DNA of 64,000 bases from Eriocheir sinensis (lineage: Eukaryota > Arthropoda > Malacostraca > Decapoda > Varunidae). A program made the position numbers and the translations under genes. Below the pieces are notes generated by a model. It saw only the letters and a program-made list of their open reading frames with translations, did no database searches and was not told where the DNA came from. Location: assembly GCF_024679095.1 (NCBI RefSeq), contig NW_026111834.1, forward strand, positions 230,001-294,000. Reading direction: 5' to 3'. How positions within the stretch are numbered: position 1 is the stretch's first letter; each line of letters begins with the position of its first letter. Below are positions 1 to 11,345 of this stretch, piece after piece.

Positions 1-52
<52 letters not shown>

Positions 53-54
53 AC
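1..54. repeat. (AC)n microsatellite
   Basis: Near-perfect AC dinucleotide run that continues off the left edge of the window. It is followed to about 360 by pyrimidine-rich low-complexity sequence with the repeated words TTCCTTCC and CTGCAACACTC. Confidence 0.97.
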
Positions 55-546
55 AGCACACTGCAACTTTTTTTCTCTTCCTTCCTTTCTTCCTTCATCC
101 TCCTTCCATCGTTAACTCTTTCCTTCCATCCTCAACTATTTCTTACCTTCCTTTCTTCCTGCAACACTCCACACTCAAATATACACACGCACAACACACT
201 GCAACCCTTTCTTACTTTCTTTTCCTACCTGCAACACTCAAGACTCATACAACACACATACATTCCCTCCACAACACTTCCCGTCCTCACATACATTCCC
301 TCCACAACACTTCCCCTTCCTTTCCTTCCTTCATTCCTGCAACACTCAAGACAGGAATCGCCTTGTATTGAAGTAGATTAAGGTCTCCGAGATGACAAAT
401 AGTAGACAGCTTTAAAAACAACAACAACCATCTCGAGTAAGGGGGTTCGAAGTCATCTATATACAGTTCAAAGAGGTTCCAAGGCTCTTATACACATGTC
501 ACTCGGAGCTTATGTCTTAAAGGTCAGGTAAATAGCGACGTTGTTT
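55..546. other. Low-complexity then unassigned sequence
   Basis: T/C-rich low-complexity DNA to about 360. It contains a short direct duplication (ACATACATTCCCTCCACAAC appears twice near 258-315). The rest, to 546, is ordinary sequence in which I see no gene, RNA or repeat. Confidence 0.6.
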
Positions 547-985
547 GGCCTCTTTCACACGGGGACACTTAGAGCGCTGCAGCAGCGCTACTCACGCGCG
601 ACTCAGTTTTAGCAGCGCTGCGGTGAAGCGCAGCTTATCTTTCTAGAAAGTGTTGTGGGGTGAGTGTCGAGTTAGCGGCGCTTCTCAGCATCGCTACTAA
701 AATTGAGTAGGGCGTTAGCAGCGCTACAATCGCGCCACGCACGCGCTGCTAAAAAAGTGACGCTGCTGCAGCTACGTGTGGAAACTCCCATTGAATGCCA
801 TGTATCGTGACGAGCAGCGCTACTTTTTTGTGGTCGCCACCGGCAGCGAAGCCAACCACGCAAATCTGTTTGTAGCGCTACTTTTTGTGGTCGTGAGTGC
901 GTGTGAAAGCATCCATTCATCTCCATTATTCATCAGCGGCAAATATGCTGAGCTGCGCTGCAAAGATTCCGCGTGTGAAAGGGGC
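547..985. mobile_element. Short non-autonomous DNA transposon with TIRs
   Basis: The left end (from about 549, CCTCTTTCACACGGGGACAC) and the reverse complement of the right end (to about 985, CCCCTTTCACACGCGGAATC) match at roughly 18 of 22 positions, so this is an element of about 440 bp bounded by inverted repeats. The interior is studded with the near-palindromic word GCAGCGCTAC and variants on both strands, at least seven times, as expected of subterminal transposase-binding repeats. No transposase is encoded; the short frames across it are incidental. I could not find a clean target duplication, so the superfamily is not assigned. Confidence 0.6.
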
Positions 986-1659
986 GTTAGGCTCGTATTC
1001 CCAGACGCTATCGGCCTCACAGCAACGATTTCCAAAGTCCGTAGAGGAGATTAGGTTCTCAGGAGTGCTTTTTCACTTTCATGGTGCAGAAGCCTTGTCA
1101 AACTATCAATAGGCTCTTAAAACTACTCATGAAAGAACCCACAACAACCTCTATGAATCCCCTGTCAGGTGTGGCAGGGTGGGCGAGCCCCGAAATGTTT
1201 CAGAATATGGCCCTTAGTTTTTTTTCTTTTTAGAGACGCCTCCTCATCCTCTTTTTCCTTCTTTTCTCCAATGATAAAAATATTTCGTCAGTTTCTTTAT
1301 TTTTCCTCCCTTCAAAGGCCTCCCGTTTACCTATCCTAGCTTTTACTACTTATTTTAGTCGGTATAAGTTATCTATACCGTATTATCTATTTCTTATCGT
1401 GTTCTTCAAGTTTTCATTCCGTTTGAGCTTTTGTTATACTTTTATTTTCGTGTGTGTATGTATCACCTCTAAATTTACCCCCGTTTTTATCGATTCTTTC
1501 TATTATATATTTTATCTTCCTATATTTTTTTTTCTTCAGTATGTCGTATAATCTATTTCTTATCGCATTCCTTAAGTTTTCATTCTGTCTGAGCTTGTAT
1601 TATACCTCCATTCTCGTTTTATCCATTTATATTATCCTTCTGTTCGTCCCATCACTCCC
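986..1659. other. No gene seen; AT-rich flank
   Basis: Mixed sequence to about 1,200, then AT-rich sequence that grades into the satellite array. The words CATTCYGTYTGAGCTT and CGTATAATCTATTTCTTATC occur twice (about 1,380-1,440 and 1,545-1,600), so an older diverged repeat probably begins here. Confidence 0.5.
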
Positions 1660-3080
1660 CTAAAAATACTTCTTAAATTCCTATCCTTTATTCTGTTCCA
1701 TATAAAATCTTCATATTCTCTATTAAAAGACTTCCATCGTTTATATATTCCAGTCATCTTTTTATTTTCCTTTTGTTTATCGACACAAAATTCCCTTACA
1801 AATGCTTCCTATATCCTTATCCAATATTTTGTTCCATTAAAAATCTGCATATTCTCTGTACAAAGCCTTCCATCGTTTATATATTTCACATATCTTCTTA
1901 TTTTTCTTCTATTTATCGTCCTATCATTTCCCCTACAAATACTTCTTAAATTCCTATTCTGTATTTTGTTCCATATAAAATCTTAATATTCTCTATACAA
2001 AGACTTCCATCATTTATATATTCCACCTTTCTTTTCTTTTTTCCTTTAGTTTCTCGTCTAAATACTCCCTTACAAATGCTTCTTGAACGCTTATCCTATA
2101 TTTGGTTCCATTAAAAATCGTCATGTCCTCTATTCAAAGACTTCCATCGTTTATATATTCCACCTTTCTTTTTTAATTTTCCATTAGTTTCTCGTCTAAA
2201 TACTCCCTTACAAATGCTTCTTGAACGCTTATCCTATATTTGGTTCCATTAAAAATCGTCATGTCCTCTATTCAAAGACTTCCATCGTTTATATATTACA
2301 CTTACATCTTTACAGAGTGGAGTCTAAGGCTCTTCGTCTCATCAGCTCTCCTCATCCTACTGATAGTCTTCTACCTCTTAAAATTCCGCCGCGATGTTGC
2401 CTCTCTTTCTATTTTCTATCGATATTTCCACGCTGACTGCTCTTCTGAACTTGCTAACTGCATGCCTCCCCCACTCCCACGGCCCCGCTGCACACGACTT
2501 TCTACTCATGCTCATCCCTATACTGTCCAAACCCCTTATGCAAGAGAAACCAGCATCTTCACTCTTTCATCCCTCACGCTGGTCAACTCTGGTAAAATCT
2601 TCCTTCATCTGTATTTCCTCCTGCCTACGACTTGAACTCTTTCAAAAGGATGGTATCGGGACACCTCTCCTCCCGAAATTGACCTTTCTTTCGACCACCT
2701 CTTTTGATTCTTTTTTGGGAGCAGCGAGTAGCGGGCCTTTTTTTTTATTGTTTTCTTTTTGTGTGTGCCCTTGAGCTGTCTCCTTTGTTGTAAAAAAAAA
2801 AAAATCCTTTTGTTTTTCGTCCATATATTCCATTACACATATTTGCTATACGCTTATCCTATCTTTGGTTCCATTAAAAATCATCATTATCCTCTATACA
2901 AAGACTTCTATCGTTTATATATTCCAGTCATCTTTTTATTTTCCTTATGTTTGTTGTCCTAAAATTCCCCTACAAATGCTTCTTATATGCTTCTTAAATG
3001 CTTCTTCTATTTTGTTCCATTAAAAATCATCATTATCCTCTATATAAAGACTTCAAACGTTTATATATTCATCTGTAACA
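1660..3080. repeat. 137-138-bp AT-rich tandem satellite, interrupted
   Basis: The word ACAAATRCTTCTT recurs at 1,798, 1,935, 2,072 and 2,210, giving a period of 137-138 bp. Each unit also carries TTCCATTAAAAATC, an AAAGACTTCCATCGTTTATA block and a T-rich spacer. The array is broken between about 2,312 and 2,804 by a retrotransposon 3' end. It then resumes with units at about 2,810-2,960 and 2,960-3,075, increasingly diverged. No protein is encoded. Confidence 0.9.
2312..2804 (+). mobile_element. J-family non-LTR retrotransposon 3' end inserted in satellite
   Basis: Sequence from ACAGAGTGGAGTCTAAGGCT onward matches the distal coding region of the J-family LINE copies at 43.8-45.3, 40.5-43.8 and 48.7-50.2 kb (downstream of the palm domain, roughly residues ALRLISSP to the FKRMVSGH-like C terminus). 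It continues through the 3' UTR signature (GTAGCGGGC, CCCTTGAGCTGTCTCC) into an A-run ending at 2,804. It is a 5'-truncated insertion with a poly(A) tail in sense orientation. Frameshifts break the reading frame. It splits the 137-bp satellite, so it is younger than that array. Confidence 0.88.
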
Positions 3081-3900
3081 TCTCTTTATTTCCTCTCTGC
3101 CGCTTATAAAGGTCTGCCTACCTACTGTTATCACCTGCTGTACAAAGGTTCCTACTATACTGTATAATACGATATTTTACAGTACAAAGATCCGGGTTGG
3201 TTACTGCCTGTTCTGTCTACAAAGAGTTATCTATGGGTTAGGCTGTACAAAGGTCTTCATAGTTTATCTCTTACTAGGAAGAGATACTCATTGTTTCTTT
3301 TGTTTCTCTTTACTTCCTTTGTCTTTAGAATCTATATTTTACTAGGAAGAGATAGCGATTATTTTGTTTATAGCTTACAGAGGCCTCGGGTTGTAGTTTT
3401 TTCTAGTTTTTCTTCCTCTCGTATAAACAGCACACTTCGTTTTCACATAAGACATATCCTTCTCTTGTTTTTCTTTTACTTTCAGAGGACTCGGTATTAG
3501 TTTTTCTCCTTGTATGTACAAATTCACTTCTTTTCTTTCACTGTTCCTCGTAGCTCTCCGTGAGGCCTTGGTTTTCTTGTTTTTAGTCCTGTTATAGAGA
3601 GCTCACTTCGTTATGCTGTTTGTCTAGCCTCGTAAGCCCTTGGTGTTTGGTTTTTAGTCCTGTTATAGAGAGCTCACTTCGTTATGCTGTTCCTCGTAGC
3701 TTCGTGAGGCCTTGGTTTTCTTGTTTTTAGTGCTGTTGTAGAGAGCTCATTTCGTTTTGGTGTTTGCCTAGCTTCGTGAGGCCTTGGTCTTAGGTTTTCT
3801 TTCTCTTATAGAAACCTCACTTGCATGTCTTTCACTGTTCCTCGTATCTTATCTCTCCTGAGGCCTCGGGTCTAGGTTTCAGTCCTCTTGTAGAAACCTC
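3081..3900. repeat. Degenerate ~72-bp tandem repeat
   Basis: Words such as GTTATAGAGAGCTCACTTCG recur at 3,591, 3,662, 3,734 and 3,805, then more loosely, giving a period near 72 bp. Each unit has a GTGAGGCCTTGG-type block and a TTTTTAGTCCTGTTATAGAG block. The 5' part (3,081-3,500) is more diverged, with TACAAAGGT and CTTACTAGGAAGAGATA repeats. Nothing coding is seen. Confidence 0.75.
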
Positions 3901-4203
3901 GCCTTAATTTGTTTCATTGTTCTTCGTCCTTTATCTTTCCTCTTACAGAAACCTCCCTTCCACTTGTTTCACCGTTCCTCTTAGCTGTCTCACGTGCTTG
4001 TGGAGATTTCTTCGGTTAAGTTTTCCTGCAGCCTTAGGAGTGTCACCTCTATTCCTCGCCTTAATTTGTTTCATTGTTCTTCGTCCCTTATCTTTCTTCC
4101 CTTCCACTTGTTTCAGCGTTCCTCTTAGCTCTGTCTCACGTGCTTGCAGAGGTCTCGTCGGTTTAGTTTCCCAGCAGCCTCAGGAGTGTCACCTCTATTC
4201 CTC
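3901..4203. repeat. Tandem duplication of ~150 bp
   Basis: 3,901-4,057 and 4,058-4,203 both begin GCCTTAATTTGTTTCATTGT and end TGTCACCTCTATTCCTC, with moderate divergence and small indels. The duplication contains the tail of the ~72-bp repeat to its left. Confidence 0.8.
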
Positions 4204-4360
4204 CTGCCGTACATAGAACTGCTTGGCGGCGGCTATCTCATATCGAGCATCTCACACCTGTTGGCTTCACCTGACACTTAGCGCTGCAGGTAAATTGCCT
4301 CCTTGTGTTCTGCTAGAGAGTTTCGTTCGGGGTAGACATCGCCCTCGTTTTCGATTTCTT

Positions 4361-5375
4361 TCTATCGCGTACAAATTGGCGCACACAATACTGATCCTAT
4401 ACCTTCCTTATCGCGTACAAATTGGCGCACAAAATACTGATACTATACCTTCCTTATCGCGTACAAATTGGCGCACACAATACTGATCCTATACCTTCCT
4501 TATCGCGTACAAATTGGCGCACACAATATTGATCCTATACCTTCCTTATCGCGTACAAATTGGAGCACACAATACTGATCCTATACCTTCCTTATCGCGT
4601 ACAAACTGGCGCACACAATATTGATCCTATACCTTCCTTATCGCGTACAAATTGGAGCACACAATACTGATCCTATACCTTCCTTATCGCGTACAAATTG
4701 GCACACAAAATACTGATTCTATACCTTCCTTATCGCGTACAAATTGGCACACAATACTGATCCTATACCTTCCTTATCGCGTACAAATTGGCGCACAAAA
4801 TACTGATCCTATACCTTCCTTATCGCGTACAAATTGGCGCACAAAATACTGATCCTATACCTTCCTTATCGCGTACAAATTGGCACATAAAATACTGATC
4901 CTATACCTTCCTTATCGCGTACAAATTGGCACACAAAATACTGATCCTATTCCATCCTTATCGCGTACAAATTGGCACATAAAATACTGATCCTATACCT
5001 TCCTTATCGCGTACATATTGGCACATAAAATACTGATCCTCGTTTAACATTTTTCTTACCGCGTACAAATTGGCACACGTATTACTGATCCTATACCTTC
5101 CTTATCGCGTGCAAATTGGCACACGTAATACTGATCCTATACCTTCCTTATCGCGTGCAAATTGGCACACGTTATCCTCACCCTTGTTAAACATACATTA
5201 TATTCATATACCGCGTACATATTGGTGCAAGTTATGCTGACCCTCTTTCTACAACATTCTTAGCGTACAAATTTGCACACATAATACTGACCATCATATT
5301 AATACCTTCCTTACCGCGTACAAATTGGCACAAGTAATGCTCACCCTAGTTTTACACACATTCCTTACTGCGTAT
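4361..5375. repeat. 46-bp satellite array, about 20 copies
   Basis: The unit contains TATCGCGTACAAATTGGC followed by GCACACAATACTGATCC and TATACCTTCCT. Unit starts at 4,411, 4,457, 4,503 and 4,549 give an exact 46-bp period. Copies are nearly identical up to about 4,860 and decay rightwards in sequence and spacing beyond about 5,050. The period is not a multiple of three, so short open frames across it are artefacts. Confidence 0.95.
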
Positions 5376-5406
5376 ACTCTATACTTTTTGGTATAAATCT
5401 TTCTTA

Positions 5407-5740
5407 CTTGTCTAACTCCTTACACTTTTCTTAGTTTTGTTTTACTCCCTACTTTCTTATTTTTCCTTATTTCTTATTCTTTACTCCTCCTTTCACATTC
5501 TTTCATACTTTCTCACTCTTTACTCTTTTCCCCACTCTATACTTTTCAGTCTAGTTCCTTCTCACTTGTCTAACTCCTTACACTTTTCCTATTTTTGTTT
5601 TACTCTTTACCCTTTCTTATTTTTCCTTATTTCCTATTCTTTACTCTTCCTTTCTCATTCTTTCATAATTTCTCACTCTTTGCTCTCTTCCCCACTCCAT
5701 CACATCCCTAGCAGCGACCAGGCCTAACAGGACCAGCTAG
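5407..5740. repeat. 158-bp direct duplication, T/C-rich
   Basis: The block beginning CTTGTCTAACTCCTTACACT at 5,407 is repeated at 5,565 with about 90% similarity. The whole stretch is pyrimidine-rich and non-coding. Confidence 0.85.
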
Positions 5741-5889
5741 CTACGTAGGCACACACCCACACACCCACACCCTAGTTCCCTCACGTCACTCTTCATTAAC
5801 ACCGCTAACGGCCACGCACTGTCTTATTCCCTCGCGGCCTTGACCCGGCAACACCTCGGAGAGACGGACCATCGCCAGGGAGAGAGGGC
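5741..5889. other. Short CACACC repeat and unassigned GC-rich flank
   Basis: A small (ACACACCC)n run lies at about 5,748-5,773. The sequence then rises in GC with no feature I can name. Confidence 0.5.
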
Positions 5890-6320
5890 GGGGCAGAGAC
5901 TAACATGGGCAAGGCTCTCGGCAAGGCTTATGCTTACTAGATTCTTGGATGAGCTTACGGAGTCTCATTTAGTGTCATGGGGATCGTTGGAGGCGTAGGA
6001 TTGGGGTTTTTCTTTCTTTCTTTTTTTCTCTTTCTTCCCGCTAACACATCGACAAGGCTCTCGGAATGGTTTATATTTACTGTTTTACTTTTACAGGACT
6101 CTTGCGTGAGCTTACGGTGTCCCTTTTACTGTATGAGAGGCGTGGGAGGCTTAGGGTTGGGTTTTATCTTTCTTTCTATATTTCTTTCTGCTCTTTCTTC
6201 CCTCTAACACATGGGCAAGGCTCTGTACAAGGCCTATGTTTAGCGTCTTGGATGAGCTTATGGAGTCCCTTTTACTGTATGAGAGGCGTGGGAGGCTTAG
6301 GGTTGGGTTTTATCTTTTAT
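5890..6320. repeat. Tandem repeat, ~140-165-bp units, 2.5 copies
   Basis: A unit starting AACA(C)ATGGGCAAGGCTCT recurs at about 5,902, 6,043 and 6,203. It is followed by GATGAGCTTACGGAGTC, TTACTGTATGAGAGGCGTGG and a T/C-rich stretch. The last two units are more alike than the first. Confidence 0.8.
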
Positions 6321-6410
6321 CCCGAGCTGCTTCGTCTTCATCACTTTGAGCCTCGAGACCCCAAAACGATTAATGGCACCAAGACATCTGACTAACATAA
6401 ACATAAACGC

Positions 6411-6416
6411 TTTAAT
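6411..6416 (-). other. Candidate poly(A) signal ATTAAA
   Basis: ATTAAA on the minus strand, followed by a TG-rich stretch (TTTATGTTTATGTTAG). It lies about 300 bp past the minus-strand stop codon at 6,718, the position expected for the 3' end of the candidate gene at 6,718-7,647. The hexamer alone is weak evidence. Confidence 0.35.
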
Positions 6417-6717
6417 ACTATGAATCACTGGTGTCCCGGCGCACGCACACACACACGCACGGTGATGCTGCTGCCTTGTTGCTGCGTCCGCGTGGCAACC
6501 CGCTGAGGACAGGGAGAGAGAGGGAGAGGTGAAGGAAAGGGTAGAGATAAATAAGTCCAGGTGAGGTTAGGCGCGGAGGGCTCCCAAAGTACAGTCCCTT
6601 GTCTAGGCGAGCGGAATCCTAATGCCAGTTAGCGGCGAGGAGGAGCCGAGGCAGGAAACAGACTCTTCCTCTCCTTAAGGGCGTGGGAGGGGCGGGGCGG
6701 TGAGGGCGGGCCAGGGG

Positions 6718-7647
6718 TCAGTGCCAGGCGGGAGACGTGGTGGGGTCAGCCGGGAGGGTGAGCAGGGGACCTGCAGCGTGTCTGGGTGATACCGGTGGCC
6801 GTGTCCCTCTGCAGCAGGAGGTAGAGGCGGTTGTTGAGGCCGCGGTGGTGTCCGTCACCACGCCCACGGTCCCCTCGGAATCCGTAAGCGGCCCCTCGTC
6901 CTCCCTGCTGCTGCCGCCCACCGCCATCACCACGTCCTCGTCCGCTCCCTCACGCCTCCCACATGGGCCTGGTTTGCTACGCCCTCAGGCAAGGAGAAAC
7001 CCACACACCAGCAAGGCCACGCCCACTGAAGAGGCCACAACGCCCGCGCCCACTACCGCCCAGTCGTTGACGTGGCAGCGGCTGAGACGACCGAGAGGCA
7101 GCGGCTGGCCGGGACTCAGGCCGTGGTTGCCAGCGCCGCGGAACACCCAGAGGTCCTTGGTGTGCTCCAGGATGTTGGAGGGCCGCGCGGGGGGTCTTGA
7201 TGCGTGGCGCTTCTTCTCTGTGACTTTATTACGATTTATTCTGCGTGGCTTGTGTGCCTTGAGCGTCGCCTTCTCCCGGACCGTCTCACCGTGCAGTGCC
7301 ACCCCCAGGCGAGGCTTTGCGCTCCTCCGTGGGGCCGCTGGGGGGTGCACGGTGGCATGGTGGTCAAAGGGCGGCATGCGGTTGTGTATGATCCAGTATG
7401 GCAGCGTGGTGGGCGTGGGGGCGTTCGTGGGAGTCGTTATAGGCGTGGGTTGGCGTGGAGAGGGCGTGGGTGCCCTTTGGGAGGATGTCGCAGCCGTCGG
7501 GGTGGTGCTGTGTCCCTCTGGTGTTGTCTGTGGGTGGATGTCTGTCGTGGCCGCTGTCTCCACGTCCACGTAACTCACTGAAGCGTTGACTGGCGGGGGC
7601 TCGTGACGTGGGGCGCTGGTCAGGGCTGCATCATCCTCATCATCCAT
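6718..7647 (-). CDS. Candidate Thr/Pro-rich membrane protein frame, one internal TGA
   Basis: A single minus-strand frame of 310 codons runs from an ATG at 7,647 to a stop at 6,718, with only one in-frame stop, TGA at 6,985-6,987 (codon 221). The start is acidic (MDDEDDAAL). Residues about 20-90 are rich in Thr, Pro and Ser, like a mucin-type stalk. A basic segment follows (about 105-165). Near residue 198 comes a hydrophobic stretch (WAVVGAGVVASSVGVALLV) that could span a membrane. Directly after the TGA the frame continues with basic residues (GRSKPGPCGRREG) and an acidic, Ser/Thr-rich tail, which is what a cytoplasmic tail after a membrane segment would look like. I recognise no family. 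The block is GC-rich, so long frames arise easily, and the plus strand also has a 278-codon frame. Alternatives are a pseudogene, an unspliced genomic frame or chance. A poly(A) signal downstream supports the minus strand. Confidence 0.3.
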
Positions 7648-8088
<441 letters not shown>

Positions 8089-8094
8089 GTAGAA

Positions 8095-9110
8095 AAGTTA
8101 GTGAAATAGGGAACTGATTGTCCGTAGAGTAACATATGTGGCAAAATAAAACCAGATCACCCAATGGAAATGAAAGATATGTAAAGAAAGGTTAATTTAG
8201 TGGAAAGAAAGACAGGTAGAAAGCTATATTAGTGAGAACTGGAACCGACTATTCGTAGAGTAAACAAAATAGGCAAAATACAACCTGCGCAGAAGATATA
8301 TAAGATAGATAAAGGAAAAAGGTTAGATTAGTGGAAAATGGAACCGATTATTAGAAGAAAATAATATAAAAGAAAGATACAGAAAATAAGGTAAGATTAG
8401 TGAGAAGTCTAACCGAATATCCAAAGTAACATAAATGGCAAAATACAACCTGTGCATTTAGATGTAAAAAAAAAAAAGTAGAGGTAGAAGAGATAAAAAA
8501 GAGATAGAAAAAGTTAAGTTTCTGAAAAGTAGAGCCCGTACAGTAAGCAGAATCGTCAAAATACAACCTGCGCATCAAAAGGAGAAGAAATGATGAAAAG
8601 GTTAGATTAGTGAAACGTGGAACCGAGAATCCGTAGAGTAACACAATAAGCAATATGCATCCTGCTCAGAAGATACAGAGGGAAGCTATGTAAGAAAGGT
8701 TAAAGTAGTGAAAAAACAGAACCGATTTAACTTAGAGTGACACAAATGGCAAAATAAAACCTGATCATCTAAAGGAAAAGAAATATGTATATAAAAAAGT
8801 TAAGTTAGTGAAAAGAAAGATAGGTAGAAAGATACAATAGTGAAAAGTGAAACCGATTATCCGTAAAGTAACAGAATCGCCAAAATACAAACTGCGCAGA
8901 AGATATAAAATATCCATATAGAAATAAAAGGAAAAAGTAGTGAACAGTGAAATCAATTATACAAAGAATAACACAATTGGTAAACTAAAAGTAAACTAAA
9001 ACGTGGGAACCAAAGGGAAAAGAATGACATAGAAGAAAGGTCAGATTAGTGAAAGATAGAACCGATTATTACGTAGTCGAAAGAGAGAAAGGGACGAATT
9101 CGTTACGCAC
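8095..9110. repeat. Degenerate 100-130-bp tandem satellite
   Basis: The words AACCGATTATCCGTAGAGTA and GGCAAAATACAACCTGCGCA recur in order about nine times. Anchors lie near 8,122, 8,254, 8,421, 8,535, 8,631, 8,731, 8,861, 8,962 and 9,070. Spacing alternates between about 100 and 130 bp because some units carry an extra AGAAAGAYAGGTAGAAAG segment. AT-rich and non-coding. Confidence 0.85.
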
Positions 9111-9279
9111 AGAGATAATGAAATAGCAACAAAACGACAACAAACAACTGCTCATCTGAAGAAAAAAAGTGAGAGTGGGATAGAAGAAAAGAAGGTAAAT
9201 ATGAGTAAAAAAATCGAAGAGGCTTTTAGTAGAGCGAAAAAAATGGAAATACTATGGGTCGTTTATTTTGTTTACTTAT
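9111..9279. other. Unassigned AT-rich spacer
   Basis: A-rich transition between two degenerate satellites. No feature seen. Confidence 0.5.
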
Positions 9280-9900
9280 GAATGATAAATACTGCGCATT
9301 CGTCTAGTGTGGTGAGTGTCGGTAGTTTGTGCTGTCATTGTCATTGTTATTCCTTGTTAGAATGCGAGGTTTTTATTTTTTTTGTTATGGTTTATATAGA
9401 AGAAATATTCGAGGTTCTTTTTTTTCATTTTAAAGGGAGGAAACTTCTGTCTGCTCAAGGTTGATGTTATTAGCCTGTGTGTTGTTATTATGGTTTAATT
9501 TTAGATATATACGAGGTTTGATTTTTATCTCTGTTTATCAGAGAAGAGAAGAAAACATGCTACAGGTTTTCAATTTACTTATAACAAAGAAATTTATGTA
9601 TTCGTCTCGTGGTGGATACTGATGGTGTGTGCTTTTATTGTTATTCTTTATATAAGACGTGAGGTTTTGTTTTATTTCGTTTGGTTTATAGTTGAAAAGG
9701 AAATTGAGTTTTTTTTTTATTTTTATGAGAACTCATTAGTCTGATGGGTGAATGTTGTTACCTGTGTTGTTATTGTTATTCCTTTGAAACACACGAGTTT
9801 GTTTTCGGTTTCCGATTTATAAAATAGTGAAATATACTCTGATCTTTTCTTTCCTTATATGAGAACGATCGTGTGCGAGTATGCCTGTTAGTCTTGTATG
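9280..9900. repeat. Degenerate ~150-bp tandem satellite
   Basis: A block containing ATTCGTCT, a GTG-rich stretch and TTGTTATTGTTATTCCTT recurs at about 9,296, 9,447, 9,597 and 9,728. Each copy is followed by a [17 protein letters not shown] stretch. Copies are well diverged. Beyond 9,900 to 10,320 the DNA is AT-rich with no further feature seen. Confidence 0.65.
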
Positions 9901-10319
9901 ATAGTTGTCCCTATTGACAAGCAATACACGAGTCATTAATTTTGTCGGTTACGATAACTTAGTGAAATATCCAAGTTTTTTTATACTTCTTGTAGTATTA
10001 TCGACCCCTTACATAACTATACGAATTTCTTGATTGATTTTAAAGATGAATACTGGAGTTTTTTTTTTCTTCCGTTTGGCAGATCTTTTGACTAATGCTT
10101 CTGTTGGCTTGGTTCCTTCATTCATTTTCCGTGTGGCCGAGACTCAGATTTCTGGAAGGTAAGATATTATACAGTTGAGGAGAGGAGAGAAAGAAGTGTG
10201 TGCGGTGTTTCTCTTAAGCTCCGCCCGGTGAACATATTATCAAAACGAATTTAAACGAACGAAAGACTAACTCGCTTCTTCTCTTCTTTTCGTTTCTGTT
10301 TCTGTCTCGTCCAATCTTT

Positions 10320-11345
10320 TTAAAGAAACTGGGAAAAGAAGAAACAGAAAACAAAAATTGAAAAAAAAACGTAAATAAAAAATGGAAAAGAAGAAAAGAA
10401 AAAACAGAAAGGAAAAAACAGGGAAATAAAAACACAAAAAAATGAAAGGGGATAAAAATAGGGAAACAAAAAAGAGAGGAGAAAAATCGGGAAAACACGG
10501 AGAAAGAAATAAAAAGAAAAGACAGGACAAAAAAAAAGATTGGCTACAACAGAAAAGAAAAAACATGGAAAAACAAGGAAAGGAGAAAAAATATGGAAAA
10601 GACATACACAGGGAAAAAAATAAGAGGTAAAAAGAAAAACACGGAAAAACAGGAAAGGAGAAAAACAGGAAAAGAAAAAACACGGAAATACAAGAAGGAA
10701 AATAGGAAAGAAAAAACACGGAAAACAGGAAAGAAGAAAAACTGGTAAAAAACACAGGGAAAAAACAGGGAAAAGGAGAAAAAACAGGAAAAGAAAAACA
10801 CGGAAAAAACAGGGAAAAGGAGAAAAAAGGGAAAAGAAAAAACACGGAAAAAAACAGGAAAAGAAAACACACGGAAAAACAGGAAAGGAGAAAACAGAGA
10901 AAGAAAAAACACGAAAACAGAGAAAGGAGAGAAACAGGTAAAAAGAAAAACACGGAAAAACAGAGTAAGGAGAAAAAACAGGGAAAAGAAAAACACGTTA
11001 GGGAAAGAAAACACACTGAAAACAAGGATAGGAGAAAAACAGGAAAATAGAAACACAGGAAAAAGGAGGTAGAAAGAAAATAAAAAACACGGAAAACAGG
11101 AAAAGAAGAAAACAAAAAAGAAACACAGGGAAAGGGAAAGGAGAAAAAAATAGAAAGAAAACCAGGAAAACAGGGAAAGGAGAAATAAAAGAAAAAAACT
11201 GAAAAAAAACAAGGAAAATAAAAACAAAAGAACAAGCAAAAGGTAAATGAGAAAAAACAGGGGAAAATATAAACAAAGAAAAGAAAAAAAATTGGGAAAA
11301 TAAATGTAGGGGAAAAAGTAAAAAGGAAAAGAAAAATGAAAAAAT
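10320..11345. repeat. Purine-rich block, ~1 kb
   Basis: The plus strand is almost wholly A and G with scattered C. It is built from short words such as GGAAAACAGGAAAAG and AAAACACGGAAAAACAGG, spaced irregularly at about 20-35 bp. The long minus-strand frames of Phe, Ser, Leu, Cys and Pro are a consequence of composition. Confidence 0.9.

Noticed and set aside
4361..5375. CRISPR array
   Set aside because: The 46-bp units are contiguous with no unique spacers, and the DNA is eukaryotic. The same applies to the 35- and 36-bp arrays.
6985..6987. Selenocysteine codon at the in-frame TGA
   Set aside because: No SECIS-like structure was noticed in the presumed 3' region, and the position next to a membrane segment does not suit known selenoprotein active sites.
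6737..7573. 278-codon plus-strand open frame
   Set aside because: It lies antisense to the minus-strand candidate in a GC-rich block. Its residue pattern (Val/Gly/Arg runs, no domain, no signal) looks like the complement of a Thr/Pro-rich frame. Not excluded, but less likely than the minus strand.
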